Origin: Deltaproteobacteria bacterium
GTDB lineage: Bacteria > Desulfobacterota > Binatia > Binatales > Binataceae
Assembly: GCA_021780225.1 (NCBI GenBank)
Contig: JAJXZF010000039.1
Coordinates: 62,001 to 126,000, forward strand
Direction of reading: 5' to 3'
DNA length: 64,000 nucleotides
Shown: positions 16,633-25,826 of the stretch, one piece after another
Position numbering within the stretch: the first letter of the stretch is position 1
How the letters are laid out: the number at the start of each line of letters is the position of its first letter
The notes under the pieces: model-generated
What the model was told of the DNA's origin: nothing
The model's database searches: none
Seen by the model: only the letters and a program-made list of their open reading frames with translations
Position numbers and translations under genes: made by a program

Positions 16633-18177
16633 ATGAACGGAGCCGAAAGCCTGATCCGCACGGCGCTCGACGCGGGCGTCAACGTATGTTTCGCCAATCC
16701 CGGCACCACCGAGATGCCGCTGGTCGCCGCGCTCGACGCGGCCGACGGGATGCGCGCGGTGCTCGGCCTATTCGAAGGCGTATGCACCGGCGCCGCCGAC
16801 GGATACGCGCGGATGGCGGGCCGGCCCGCGCTGACGCTGACCCATCTTGGCCCTGGCTTCGCCAACGGAATCGCGAATCTGCACAACGCCCGCCGCGCCC
16901 ATTCGCCGATCGTCAATCTGATCGGCGATCACGCGACGTGGCATCTCAAGGCCGACTCTCCACTCACCTCCGATATCGAATCGCTGGCGCGCCCGGTCTC
17001 CGCCTGGATCCGCAAGACCGCTTCGCCCGGCGCCGCCGCGAGCGACATGGCCGAAGCGATCGCGGCGGCCGGCCGATGGCCCGGCGCAATTTCGACCTTG
17101 ATCGTTCCCGCCGATTGCCAGTGGAACGAGGCGGGCGGTCCGGCGCCAATTCGCCCCTCGCTTGCGCCGCGCGCCGTCGATTCTCAGGCGATCATCGCGG
17201 CCGCAGAAGTCATGCGCCGCCACGGCGCCAAATCCGCCCTCTTCATGGGCGCAACGGCGCTCAGTGAACGTGGACTCGCCGCGGCCGGACGAATCGCGGC
17301 AAAGACCGGATGCCGCCTGATGTGCGAGACGTTTCCGGCGCGCGTCGAGCGGGGCGGCGCGATGCCGTGGGTCGAAAAGCTGCCCTATTTTCCGGAACAA
17401 GCGATCGAAGCGTTGAATCCGTTCGCCGCGGTCGTGCTCGCCGGCGCCGCCGCGCCGGTGGCCTTCTTCGGCTATCCGAACACGCCCAGCATGTTGATTC
17501 CCGAGGGCCGCGAGATCGCGACGCTGGCAACCTTCGCCGACGACGCAGCGGGAGCGCTCGAAATGCTCGCCGATGAACTCGGCGCGTCAGCGCCGACGGC
17601 CGCCGCCGAAGCCAAGCGTCCGCCGCGTCCGACCGGCCCGCTCAATCCGGCGACGATCGGCGCCGCGATCGCCGCTCTGATGCCTGACGGCGCGATCGTA
17701 ATGGACGAGGCTGCCACCACCGGCCTGCCCTTTTTCGGCGCCTCGCGCGGCGCGCCGCGTCATACTTATCTGGCGCTGACGGGAGGCGCGATTGGACAGG
17801 GATTGCCGTGCGCGACCGGCGCCGCGGTCGCCTGCCCGGATCGCAAAGTGATCGCTTTTCAGGCCGACGGCAGCGGGATGTACACGCTGCAGGCGCTGTG
17901 GACGCAAGCGCGCGAAAAGCTCGACGTCACCACGCTCATCTGCAACAACCGCCGCTACCGGATTTTGCAGGTCGAATTGGCTCGCGCTGGAATTTCCGAA
18001 CCCGGACGCAAGGCGCGCTCGCTCACCAGCCTCGCCGACCCGGAGATCGACTGGTCGCGAATGGCGGCCGGAATGGGCGTGCCGGCCGCGCGCGTCGAAA
18101 CCGCCGACGATCTCGCCAGGCAGCTTGAACGCGCGCTCGGCGAACGCGGCCCAAATCTGATCGAAATGCTGATTTAG
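16633..18177 (+). CDS. Thiamine-diphosphate enzyme, acetolactate-synthase large-subunit family
   Basis: The 514-residue protein has the three-domain layout of ThDP decarboxylases. [14 protein letters not shown] and [20 protein letters not shown] carry the cofactor-activating Glu. The C-terminal Pyr/PP domain has [17 protein letters not shown] and the ThDP motif [18 protein letters not shown] ending in NN. Enzymes with this outline are usually labelled acetolactate synthase large subunit, but no regulatory small subunit is nearby and the length is shorter than IlvB, so benzoylformate-decarboxylase-like or 2-oxoacid decarboxylase activity is equally possible. The start is set by the ATG 10 nt after the upstream gene. 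Confidence 0.88.
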   Translation: MNGAESLIRTALDAGVNVCFANPGTTEMPLVAALDAADGMRAVLGLFEGVCTGAADGYARMAGRPALTLTHLGPGFANGIANLHNARRAHSPIVNLIGDHATWHLKADSPLTSDIESLARPVSAWIRKTASPGAAASDMAEAIAAAGRWPGAISTLIVPADCQWNEAGGPAPIRPSLAPRAVDSQAIIAAAEVMRRHGAKSALFMGATALSERGLAAAGRIAAKTGCRLMCETFPARVERGGAMPWVEKLPYFPEQAIEALNPFAAVVLAGAAAPVAFFGYPNTPSMLIPEGREIATLATFADDAAGALEMLADELGASAPTAAAEAKRPPRPTGPLNPATIGAAIAALMPDGAIVMDEAATTGLPFFGASRGAPRHTYLALTGGAIGQGLPCATGAAVACPDRKVIAFQADGSGMYTLQALWTQAREKLDVTTLICNNRRYRILQVELARAGISEPGRKARSLTSLADPEIDWSRMAAGMGVPAARVETADDLARQLERALGERGPNLIEMLI

Positions 18178-18198
18178 TAATGATCTTTAGTAATGATC

Positions 18199-18404
18199 TA
18201 GTGTAGTGTCCCGCAAATAACTTCCACCTGAGGCCTTGTCAGCTCGGCGCGCAGGTCGCTCACCGTGGGGCGGCAAGGGATGGATTGCCGGGTCTGGGCC
18301 CGGCAATGACGCGCAGGGCTGGTCATGCCCGGACTTGATCCGGGCATCCACACGAAGCGCAAGATAGACGCGGAGTGCAAACTTATTTGCGGGACGCCAC
18401 ACTC
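18199..18404 (+). repeat. MITE-like dispersed repeat, copy 2
   Basis: The best-preserved termini of the five: TAGTGTAGTGTCCCGCAAAT at the left and ATTTGCGGGACGCCACAC at the right are near-perfect inverted copies. The left end lies in CTAG. The two internal hairpins are present. The small ORFs here (including one giving VDARIKSGHD) are artefacts of the repeat. It occupies the first half of the gene-free stretch 18178-18636. Confidence 0.88.
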
Positions 18405-18447
18405 GCGTGGCGCACGCAGTTACTTTGACCGGAATGCCGCCAATCCG

Positions 18448-18553
18448 GGATTCTTCGCTTCGTCCTTCGCTGCGCTCAGGACAAGCTCAGAATGACATGA
18501 TGAGGCGTTTTTGCTGTCATTCTAAGCGGAGGCTGCCGGAGCGAAGAATCTCG
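18448..18553. repeat. Large imperfect inverted repeat (hairpin)
   Basis: The left arm reads GATTCTTCGCTTCG and later CTCAGAATGACA; the right arm reads TGTCATTCTAAGCGGA and later GAGCGAAGAATC, so the segment can fold into a long interrupted hairpin. Repeats with this ATTCTTCGCT...CAGAATGAC wording occur between genes of many environmental bacteria. Only one copy is in the window. It lies between the MITE copy and the 3' end of the HAD gene and might help terminate transcription. Confidence 0.6.
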
Positions 18554-18636
18554 GGAATTCCCTTCGCGGGACTCAGGACGGGCTTTCACTCGCCGCGCTC
18601 CGTTCAGAATGATAAACCGGCGTGCGCGGAGCTTCC

Positions 18637-19266
18637 CTAGGCGGAAGTGCGGAAGACGCGGGCGAGCGTGGCCGGCAGATCGGCGATCGTCGCGATCCGA
18701 TGCGTGTGATCGACGCGCGCGCCCACGCCGATAAAGTGCGTTCCGGCGCCCTCGGCGGCGATACGGTCGGTCTCGCTGTCGCCAACGTAAACCGCGCGCG
18801 CCGCGCCGATCCCCGCCCGCTCAAGACAGAGCGCGACGATATCGGGCGCGGGCTTGGGCCGCACCGGATCGCGCGCGCTCGCGACCGCGTCGAAAATTCC
18901 GTCAAGGCCGAGAAAATCGATCAGCGCCGGAATCGTCGCCGAGCGGTTGGTCGCCAATCCGACCCGATAGCGTTGTTTCAAATCGAGCAGGAACGGCCGC
19001 AATTCGAGCGACGGCCGCAGCAGTTTGAAAAACGGCGTCGATTCCATCCCGCGCGCCGCCGCACGCATCCGCGCGAGCAATTCCGCGTCGCCGCGCGCCC
19101 GCAGCTCGAACACCTGCGGCGCCGCCATGAACACGCCCGCCCGCTCCTCTTGCGGACTCATCGGCGGCTCGCCGATCGCGGCGAAAATCGCGTTGTAATA
19201 TGCGGTGTTGGACTCGGTCGAATCGAACAGCACGCCGTCCGCGTCGAAAATCACCAGATCGATCAT
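18637..19266 (-). CDS. HAD-family hydrolase, phosphoglycolate-phosphatase-like
   Basis: A 209-residue HAD subfamily IA enzyme. Motif I is DADGVLFD with the nucleophilic Asp at residue 8, motif II is in GLATNRSA, the motif III Lys is in RPKPAPDIV and motif IV is YVGDSETDRIAAEGAG. The helical cap lies between motifs I and II. Members dephosphorylate small sugar phosphates such as phosphoglycolate or beta-phosphoglucomutase-type substrates. It is monocistronic and divergent from the quinone reductase gene. Confidence 0.9.
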   Translation of the reverse strand: MIDLVIFDADGVLFDSTESNTAYYNAIFAAIGEPPMSPQEERAGVFMAAPQVFELRARGDAELLARMRAAARGMESTPFFKLLRPSLELRPFLLDLKQRYRVGLATNRSATIPALIDFLGLDGIFDAVASARDPVRPKPAPDIVALCLERAGIGAARAVYVGDSETDRIAAEGAGTHFIGVGARVDHTHRIATIADLPATLARVFRTSA

Positions 19267-19446
19267 CGCGGCGCGAACGAAGATGGGTTTAGGCTGAGCT
19301 GGAATCGGCGCAAGGCGAAGGCGCGGCCGGCAGTTTCACCGCGGACGCGCGATTTGCTAGTTGGCATCATCGTGAGAGAAGTTTAGCCCGCCGGCGCGCT
19401 CGACCAAAGGGCGCCGCGCGCCGCGCCGCTGCAAGGAGATCGAACC

Positions 19447-20421
19447 GTGAAAGTAATTCAATTCAAGGAAGTTGGCGGACCGGACGTGATGCGGATTGCG
19501 GAAGTTCCGACGCCCGAACCGCGCCCCGGCATGATCCGGATGAAAGTGCATGCGGTCGGCGTCAATTTCGCCGACACTTTCTTCCGTCAGGGCACCTACC
19601 TCGTTCGCCCCAAGCTGCCGGATACGCCGGGGATGGAAGCGGCCGGCGTAATCGATGCGGTCGGCCCGAACGTCGAAGGATTGAAGCCGGGGATGCGGGT
19701 CGCGGCGGTCGGCCTCAAAACTTACGGCGAGTATGCGCTCTTTTATGCGAATCAGACGATTCCGCTGCCGGATTTCGTCAGCTTCGATGAAGGCGCGGCC
19801 TTTCCGATCCAGACGCTCACGGCGTGGTTCATGCTCCATGTGTCGCATCGCACGGAACCGGGCCAGACCGTGCTGGTGCACTCGGCGGCGGGCGGGGTGG
19901 GCGTCGTGGCCTCCCAGATCGCCAAAGCCGCCGGCGCCCGCGTGATCGGCACGGTTTCGAGCGAGGCGAAGATCGCCGTCGCCAAACAGCACGGCGCCGA
20001 CGAGGTGATCAATTACGTCACCCACGATTTCGCCGAAGAGGCCAAGCGGCTCACCAATGGCCGCGGCGTCGATTTGATCCTCGACGCCGTCGGCAAACCG
20101 ACCTTCGAGAAAGGTCTTGGATGCCTCGCGCCGTTCGGCCATTCGATTCTCTACGGCCGCGCCGGAGGTCCGCCGGACAAGCTCGACGTCTTTCGGCTCT
20201 TCGAGAAATCGTTGAAGGTCAGCGGCTTCGTGCTCTTCACCGCGTCGTCGAATCACGAGTTGATGCGCAGGGGAACTGAACATTGCTTCCAACTGATGAA
20301 GGAAGGCAAGCTCAAGATGCTGATCGGCCGGAAATTTCCTCTGGCCGAGGCTCCGGCCGCCCATCGCCATATCGAGTCGCGCGAATCGGTCGGCAAAATC
20401 GTGCTCGCGCCGCAGGGGTAA
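19447..20421 (+). CDS. Quinone oxidoreductase, zinc-free MDR superfamily
   Basis: A 324-residue medium-chain dehydrogenase/reductase of the NADPH:quinone reductase type. GVNFADTFFRQGTY, TPGMEAAGVIDAVGP and the Rossmann segment VHSAAGGVGVVASQIAKAAG are all characteristic. There is no zinc-binding Cys/His set, as expected for this branch. It would reduce quinones or enoyl compounds with NADPH. The start is GTG, preceded by AAGGAGAT at good spacing. It is followed by a 203-nt gap with no clear feature and then the CAP protein. Confidence 0.93.
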   Translation: MKVIQFKEVGGPDVMRIAEVPTPEPRPGMIRMKVHAVGVNFADTFFRQGTYLVRPKLPDTPGMEAAGVIDAVGPNVEGLKPGMRVAAVGLKTYGEYALFYANQTIPLPDFVSFDEGAAFPIQTLTAWFMLHVSHRTEPGQTVLVHSAAGGVGVVASQIAKAAGARVIGTVSSEAKIAVAKQHGADEVINYVTHDFAEEAKRLTNGRGVDLILDAVGKPTFEKGLGCLAPFGHSILYGRAGGPPDKLDVFRLFEKSLKVSGFVLFTASSNHELMRRGTEHCFQLMKEGKLKMLIGRKFPLAEAPAAHRHIESRESVGKIVLAPQG

Positions 20422-20624
20422 AACGCGCGGCCGCGGCGCTATCAACATGCGCGGCGGCCGCGCTGTCGATCGATCTTCGCGCCCTCGTTGACAACGATCG
20501 TGCGGCGGCAAAAACTTGAAGCGCGAGGACGGTCTGTCGCCGTCCCCTTCAACTCCATCCGGCCCCGCGACCGCGCGGGCCGAGAGCGCGGCCGGCTGCG
20601 GATGGATCGTAGGTGGTTGCGCGC

Positions 20625-21233
20625 ATGAGAGCGTCGTCTGCGACCGGTCGCGGGACCGCAAGGGTTCTCCGGCGTCCCGCCAAAGTAATCAGGCTGCCCA
20701 ATCCGCGGCGCGCCCGGTATCGGCGCGCGATCCGAATCAGCGGCGCGCTCGTCGCGATGATTTGCCTTGGCGCGATATTGGCGCGGGTCTATTGGCCGGC
20801 GCCGCGTCCGGCCGATCCTGCCCCGCTGGCGCCGATCGGACCGCAAGAATCGGCGTTGTTGCGAATGACGAATCAGGTTCGCGCGCGTTTTGGACTGTCC
20901 GCCCTCGCGCTTTCGCGACCGCTGATGGCGGCGGCGCGCTTCCATAGCGCCGATATGGCGGCGCGCGGCTATTCCAGCCACGACGGACCGTCCGGCGACT
21001 CGCCGGCCGATCGCGTGCGGCGCTTCGGATTGAATTATCAGGAAGTCGCCGAAAATATTTTCGCCGGAGAGCAAACGATCGACGCGGCGCTGCCGAGCCG
21101 GGTTTTGGCGGCGTGGATGGCCAATCCGGAGCGGCGCGGAAACCTCTTGAACGCCGGCTTTCACTCCACCGCCATCGGGATATCCCGCGCCTCGGACGGG
21201 TCGTGGTACGTCACACAAGATTTCATCCGTTAG
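20625..21233 (+). CDS. Membrane-anchored CAP/SCP-domain protein
   Basis: I place the start at the ATG at 20625 because AGGTGG lies 8 nt before it. The 202-residue product has a basic N-terminus, a single transmembrane helix (ISGALVAMICLGAILARVYW) and a bacterial CAP domain with FHSADMAARGYSSHD and NPERRGNLLNAGFHSTAIGI, which contain the conserved His/Glu cavity residues. The CAP domain should face the periplasm. It is the second CAP protein in the window, the first being fused to FHA at 4037-5452. CAP domains bind lipids or act in the envelope; the role here is unknown. Confidence 0.85.
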   Translation: MRASSATGRGTARVLRRPAKVIRLPNPRRARYRRAIRISGALVAMICLGAILARVYWPAPRPADPAPLAPIGPQESALLRMTNQVRARFGLSALALSRPLMAAARFHSADMAARGYSSHDGPSGDSPADRVRRFGLNYQEVAENIFAGEQTIDAALPSRVLAAWMANPERRGNLLNAGFHSTAIGISRASDGSWYVTQDFIR

Positions 21234-21383
21234 TTTAAGTTAGCGTATTTTCGGCGAGCTTGAGCATGGCAGGCGTTGCAGTCCGATCCAAAAGCGCGGA
21301 TGCTTCGTAATTGGGGCACGGGCGCGCCTTGGCGCGGCAAATAAGGCCGTTTGACGCCGACGCGCGAATCGCAAGCGGGGGGA

Positions 21384-22382
21384 ATGGACTTCTCGAAGAT
21401 TGCCGCGATGGCGGCCGGGCACGCCGAAGCGCGCGCTATTCAGACGGCTGTGCGTCTCGGACTGTTCGATGCGCTCGCGTCGGAAGCTTGCGATGCCGTG
21501 GCGCTGGCGCGCGTAATACGATGCGAGCCGCGCGCGACCGCGATACTGGCTGACGCGCTGGCCTCCCTCGGATTGCTCGAAAAGAATTCCGCTCGATACT
21601 CGCTGAGCGCCGGTACGGCGCGCCATCTCGTCGCCGCATCGCCGGAATATCTGGGCGGCATGATCCTTTTCGACGCCGCGCTTTGGGACGAGTGGGGCCG
21701 GCTGGAAGATGCGATCCGCACCGGCCGGGCGGTGCGCGATCCCGATATGTTCCAGAGCGACCCTGCGGCGACGGAGCGGTTTATTCGCGCGATGGACAGC
21801 CTGGTGCGTGCGCGTGGCGACGCCGGCTGGACGGCGGCTCATCTGAACCTCGCACGAACCCGCTCAATGGTCGATTTGGGCGGCGGTCCGGGAACCTATC
21901 TGATTGAGTTTTTGCGCAAATATCCGGAATTGCGCGGCGAACTCTGGGATTTGCCGGGCGCCCTCGCGATCGCGCGGCGCATTCTGAAGGAGCGCGCCGC
22001 CGATGTGATCGATCGGATCGAGCTGCGCCAATTCGATTATCATCGCGATCCGCCGCCGACTCGCGTCGACGCCGTTTTTCTGTCCAACATCATCCACAGC
22101 GAGAACGAACGCGACAACCTGCGCTTGATGCATACGTGCTATCAAACGCTTAACCCGGGCGGCTTTGTCGCAATCAAGGATCATGTGATGGACGACGCCA
22201 TGACGACGCCGGCCTCCGGCGCGGTCTTTTCGCTCTATCTGCTGCTCACGACCTGCGGGCGCGACTATAGCTTCACCGAAATCGAACGATGGCTGGCGCA
22301 AGCCGGCTTTGCGGCGCCCGAGCTCATCCCATTGCCAACGCCACCATTCAGTTCGTCGATCATTACGGCGGTCCGCCCATGA
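21384..22382 (+). CDS. SAM-dependent methyltransferase (family 2 O-methyltransferase-like)
   Basis: The ATG at 21384 follows a GGGGGGA site and gives 332 residues. The first half is a winged-helix dimerisation domain (TAVRLGLFDALAS ... SLGLLEKNSARYSLS). The second half is a Rossmann methyltransferase with the SAM motif VDLGGGPGTYLIEFL and FLSNIIHSENERDNLRLM. Family members methylate hydroxyls of small aromatics, polyketides or quinone precursors. The stop overlaps the next gene's start as ATGA, so translation of the lipoprotein is coupled to it. Confidence 0.9.
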   Translation: MDFSKIAAMAAGHAEARAIQTAVRLGLFDALASEACDAVALARVIRCEPRATAILADALASLGLLEKNSARYSLSAGTARHLVAASPEYLGGMILFDAALWDEWGRLEDAIRTGRAVRDPDMFQSDPAATERFIRAMDSLVRARGDAGWTAAHLNLARTRSMVDLGGGPGTYLIEFLRKYPELRGELWDLPGALAIARRILKERAADVIDRIELRQFDYHRDPPPTRVDAVFLSNIIHSENERDNLRLMHTCYQTLNPGGFVAIKDHVMDDAMTTPASGAVFSLYLLLTTCGRDYSFTEIERWLAQAGFAAPELIPLPTPPFSSSIITAVRP

Positions 22383-23098
22383 AAGCCCGTCCTTCGCCAT
22401 CGAATCTAAAGCATCGGTTTAGAAATAACCCGGCGCGAATCCGCCGCTGGCTGCTGTGCGCCGGATTCGCCGCGGTATTTGGCCCCTTCGTATCGGGATG
22501 CCTCGCGGGGTCGCTTGCGTCATTGGCCGCTCAAGGAGTGGAGATGATCGGCGGCGCGATCAGCGGCACGGCCCAGGCCGGCACGATGATGGCGCACGAC
22601 AAGGACAAGAATCCCGACGAATCCGAAACCACCGCTGATTTCGATGAAGATTTCAACGATCCCGCCACCAAACCCACCAAAACCCAAAGCCGGTGCAACG
22701 AATTAATCCTGGTCTCGCCGATGATCGCGGAATTCCGCGTCGGGCAGAACGGCGAACTGCAATGGCGTGAACTGGGACTCGCCGGCTCGCCCGACTCGCC
22801 GCGATGGGGCGTTCGGATGGCCGCGGACAGCGCCAAAGATGCCGGGCCGGCCGGTTGGCAGCCGGCGACAAATCTGTCGCAGATGCAGTTCAACCCGCCC
22901 TTGCGGCTGCTCGCGACGCCGAACGGCGCCACCTATATCGCTTACGCCGCCGCGCAATTTCAGAATCAGGCGGAGCGCGACGAACTCGTCGCGCTTGTCG
23001 CGGATTTCGGCCCCGCCGTCGGCACCTTCGACTTCAACGGCCGCGCCTACGAATTTGATGAATTGGCCTCCCTGCCCTGTTTTCCCGTGCCGAATTAG
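22379..23098 (+). CDS. Hypothetical lipoprotein
   Basis: The start at 22379 overlaps the methyltransferase stop by 4 nt. The 239-residue product has a lipoprotein signal with lipobox FVSGC near residue 41, an acidic low-complexity stretch around residues 70-100 (DKDKNPDESETTADFDEDFN) and a soluble C-terminal region. I recognise no domain. Position and coupling suggest that it and the methyltransferase are made together, possibly with the MBL hydrolase that begins 16 nt later. Confidence 0.75.
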   Translation: MKARPSPSNLKHRFRNNPARIRRWLLCAGFAAVFGPFVSGCLAGSLASLAAQGVEMIGGAISGTAQAGTMMAHDKDKNPDESETTADFDEDFNDPATKPTKTQSRCNELILVSPMIAEFRVGQNGELQWRELGLAGSPDSPRWGVRMAADSAKDAGPAGWQPATNLSQMQFNPPLRLLATPNGATYIAYAAAQFQNQAERDELVALVADFGPAVGTFDFNGRAYEFDELASLPCFPVPN

Positions 23099-23114
23099 GC
23101 AATCTTGTAAATTC

Positions 23115-24101
23115 ATGACCGCGAGTCCCAATGACTCGCCGCGGCGTTTGAGAGCGTTTCTGGCGGCGGCGCTGGCCGCCCTCGCGATCGCATTCGGCTT
23201 CCTGTTCGCGTCCGAAGGCGCCGCGAGCCGGAGCGCGGATTGGTTCGCGAACGGCGTGATGGCGAATGTTCAACTCGATCCGGCGGCGTGGCGCGACGAT
23301 TCATTGACCATCGCCACCTTGGGACACGCCGCGCTACTGATGGATTTCATGGGCGTTCGGGTAATCACCGACCCCACGCTTTTCAATCGCATCGGGCTTG
23401 CGGTGGGTCCGTTCTTCACGCTGGGGCCGCGCCGCTTCACGCCTGCGCCGCTGCGCTCGGATCAAATCGGCCATATCGACGTGATCCTCATCACTCATGC
23501 CCACATGGATCACCTGGACTTGCCGTCCCTTGACGCGCTGCCCAAATCCGCGACGGTTGTCGCGTGCTCTGGATGCGACGCGCTGATTCGTCCGCTCGGC
23601 TTTTCAGACGTTCGCGAGCTGCGCTGGGGCGAGTCGACCGACGCGCGCGGGTTGACCGTAACCGCTCTGCCTGCGCGTCATTGGGGGCGCCGATGGCCGC
23701 CATTCGGACGAACCTACGGGTACAACAGCTATCTGATCGTTCGCCATCGGCGGCGGATGTTGCTTGCATGCGATACCGCCTATACCAACGCTCTTGACGT
23801 CGTGCGCCGCAACCCGCCCGATGTCGCGGCGTTTTCGATCGGCGCCTACGATCCGTGGATCTGGAATCACGCCGATCCGGAGCAGGTGTGGAAAATGTTC
23901 GAGGCGACCGGGGCGCGCTTCCTGATCCCGATCCATTGGGGAACCTTTCGGCTCTCCAAAGAACCCGCCGGCGAGCCGATGCGCCGGCTGCTGTCGGCCG
24001 CGGGCGCGAACGACAATCAGATTATACTGCGGCGGATCGGCGAGGCGTGGACGCTCCCGCAATCGCGTCCCGCGCTGGCGGCGCGGCGTACCGCTCCTTG
24101 A
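23115..24101 (+). CDS. MBL-fold metallo-hydrolase (UlaG/NAPE-PLD-like), exported or anchored
   Basis: The ATG at 23115 gives 328 residues. A hydrophobic N-terminal helix (FLAAALAALAIAFGFLFA) suggests a membrane anchor or export signal. The metallo-beta-lactamase core has THAHMDHLD, with His128, His130, Asp132 and His133 as metal ligands, then PARHWGRR and DTAYTN, and a C-terminal IPIHWGTF. This arrangement is that of NAPE-PLD and UlaG-like enzymes, which hydrolyse phosphodiesters or lactones. It is the third gene of a probable operon with the methyltransferase and the lipoprotein. Confidence 0.88.
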   Translation: MTASPNDSPRRLRAFLAAALAALAIAFGFLFASEGAASRSADWFANGVMANVQLDPAAWRDDSLTIATLGHAALLMDFMGVRVITDPTLFNRIGLAVGPFFTLGPRRFTPAPLRSDQIGHIDVILITHAHMDHLDLPSLDALPKSATVVACSGCDALIRPLGFSDVRELRWGESTDARGLTVTALPARHWGRRWPPFGRTYGYNSYLIVRHRRRMLLACDTAYTNALDVVRRNPPDVAAFSIGAYDPWIWNHADPEQVWKMFEATGARFLIPIHWGTFRLSKEPAGEPMRRLLSAAGANDNQIILRRIGEAWTLPQSRPALAARRTAP

Positions 24102-24137
24102 CCATCACTAATCGCGAATGAGGCTGGTGAGTTAGCA

Positions 24138-25787
24138 ATGGCGAGTTTTCCCGCCTACAGCGGCGCCCGTCCGAAGCCGGCGCCCAAGGCGCCGCGCCGC
24201 GACGGCGGCTCGATTTGGCGGCCGTTCGCGCGGCGGCTCTTCGTGGCCATCTGGATCGCGGCGCTGGTCTCGAACCTCGGCACGTGGATGCAAAACGTCG
24301 GCGCGGCCTGGCTGATGACGTCGCTGGCGCCGTCGCCGTTGATGGTTTCGTTGATTCAGACCGCGGCCAGCCTGCCGATCTTTCTCCTGGCGCTGCCGGC
24401 GGGCGCATTGGCTGACGTGCTCGATCGCCGCCGCCTGCTGATCTTCGCGCAGGCGTGGATGCTCGTGGCCGCCGGCGTGCTTGGCGTTCTGACCATCCGC
24501 AACGAAATCACGCCCGCGCTGCTGTTGACGTTCTCATTCCTGCTCGGCGTGGGCGCGGCGCTGGGCGCGCCGGCATGGCAGGCGATAATTCCCGAAATCG
24601 TCGAGCGCGACGAACTGGCGCCGGCGATCGCGCTCAACGGCATCAATTTCAACCTGGCGCGGGCGGTCGGACCGGCGCTCGGCGGCGTGGTGGTCGCGAT
24701 GCTTGGCGCGGGCGCCACTTTTATACTTAACGCGCTTTCGTTTTTGGGCGTAATCGCCGTCCTTTACGCATGGAAGCGATCGCATCGCCCCGGCGTGCTG
24801 CCCGCGGAGCGGGTGATGGGCGCGATGCGCGCGGGCCTGCGCTACGTTCGCTACGCGCCGCCGTTGCGCGCCGTTCTGATGCGCACGGCGGCGTTGATGG
24901 CCGGCGCGGCGGCGATGTGGGCGATACTGCCGTTAATCGCGCGGGAACAGCTCGGACTGGGCGCGAGCGGCTATGGCGGACTGCTGGCCGCGTTCGGCGT
25001 GGGCGCGGTCGCCGGCGGCGCGCTGATGTCTACTATCGATCGCGCGATCTCGCGCGACGCCGCGGTCGGATGCGCGACCGTAGCGCTCGCATTGATGACG
25101 GGCGCGCTGGGATGGCTGCATTCGCTCCTGCTGGCCCATCTGGCGATGGCGCTTGGCGGAGCCGGCTGGGTAATCGCGATGTCAGAGTTGAACGTCGCGG
25201 CGCAGCTCGCCGTGCCGCAATGGGTGCAGGGACGCGCGCTGGCCTGCTATCAGATCGTTTTGCAGGGCGGACTGGCGCTGATGAGTATCGGATGGGGCGC
25301 GGTGGCCGAATCGATCGGCATCGCGTGGGCGATGACGCTGGCGGCGGCGGCGTTGCTCGTCAGCCTGGCGGCCGGAATCCGTTGGCGAATCGACGCGATT
25401 GGGGAAATTGCGATGGACCTCGCGCCGCCGGTTCCGGCGCCGCCGGCCGACGGCGCCATCGATCACGACGCGGGGCCAGTGCTGGTCTCGGTCGAATTTC
25501 TAATCGACCCGGAACAGGCGCTGGAATTCGAGTCCGCGATGTATGACTTGCGCACCGTGCGGCGGCGGGATGGCGCGACCTTCTGGGGTTTGTTTGTCGA
25601 CGCCGCCGATACCCGCCGCTATGTCGAATATTTTGTCGTCGATACCTGGATCGAGCATCTCCGCCAGCACGAACGGGCCACGCTCGCCGATCAGGACGTG
25701 CTCGATCGCGCCCGTTCCTTCCATCGCGGCGAAGGGCCGCCCGCGGTAGCGCATCGGATCGCCGCTTCCGGACGCGATCGCGGCTGA
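24138..25787 (+). CDS. MFS transporter (EntS/DUF894-like) with C-terminal dabb-like domain
   Basis: The 549-residue protein has about twelve transmembrane segments over residues 30-415. WIAALVSNLGTWMQNVGAAW and LPAGALADVLDRRRLLI are typical of the enterobactin-exporter-like MFS branch. Residues about 440-545 form a soluble domain (VEFLIDPEQALEFESAMYDL and WIEHLRQHERAT) that looks like an antibiotic-biosynthesis-monooxygenase or dimeric alpha-beta barrel domain. This fusion is known in the DUF894 group. Export of a siderophore or small hydrophobic molecule is the family expectation. Confidence 0.88.
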   Translation: MASFPAYSGARPKPAPKAPRRDGGSIWRPFARRLFVAIWIAALVSNLGTWMQNVGAAWLMTSLAPSPLMVSLIQTAASLPIFLLALPAGALADVLDRRRLLIFAQAWMLVAAGVLGVLTIRNEITPALLLTFSFLLGVGAALGAPAWQAIIPEIVERDELAPAIALNGINFNLARAVGPALGGVVVAMLGAGATFILNALSFLGVIAVLYAWKRSHRPGVLPAERVMGAMRAGLRYVRYAPPLRAVLMRTAALMAGAAAMWAILPLIAREQLGLGASGYGGLLAAFGVGAVAGGALMSTIDRAISRDAAVGCATVALALMTGALGWLHSLLLAHLAMALGGAGWVIAMSELNVAAQLAVPQWVQGRALACYQIVLQGGLALMSIGWGAVAESIGIAWAMTLAAAALLVSLAAGIRWRIDAIGEIAMDLAPPVPAPPADGAIDHDAGPVLVSVEFLIDPEQALEFESAMYDLRTVRRRDGATFWGLFVDAADTRRYVEYFVVDTWIEHLRQHERATLADQDVLDRARSFHRGEGPPAVAHRIAASGRDRG

Positions 25788-25826
25788 GTTTTGCTTCGTT
25801 AAAACCCGCTTGACTACGCTCGGCCA

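Noticed and set aside
21230-21320. CNACH (heme c motif) on the minus strand after the CAP gene
   Set aside because: The frame is short, has no start or signal peptide, and overlaps the CAP gene stop. Chance or a decayed fragment cannot be separated.
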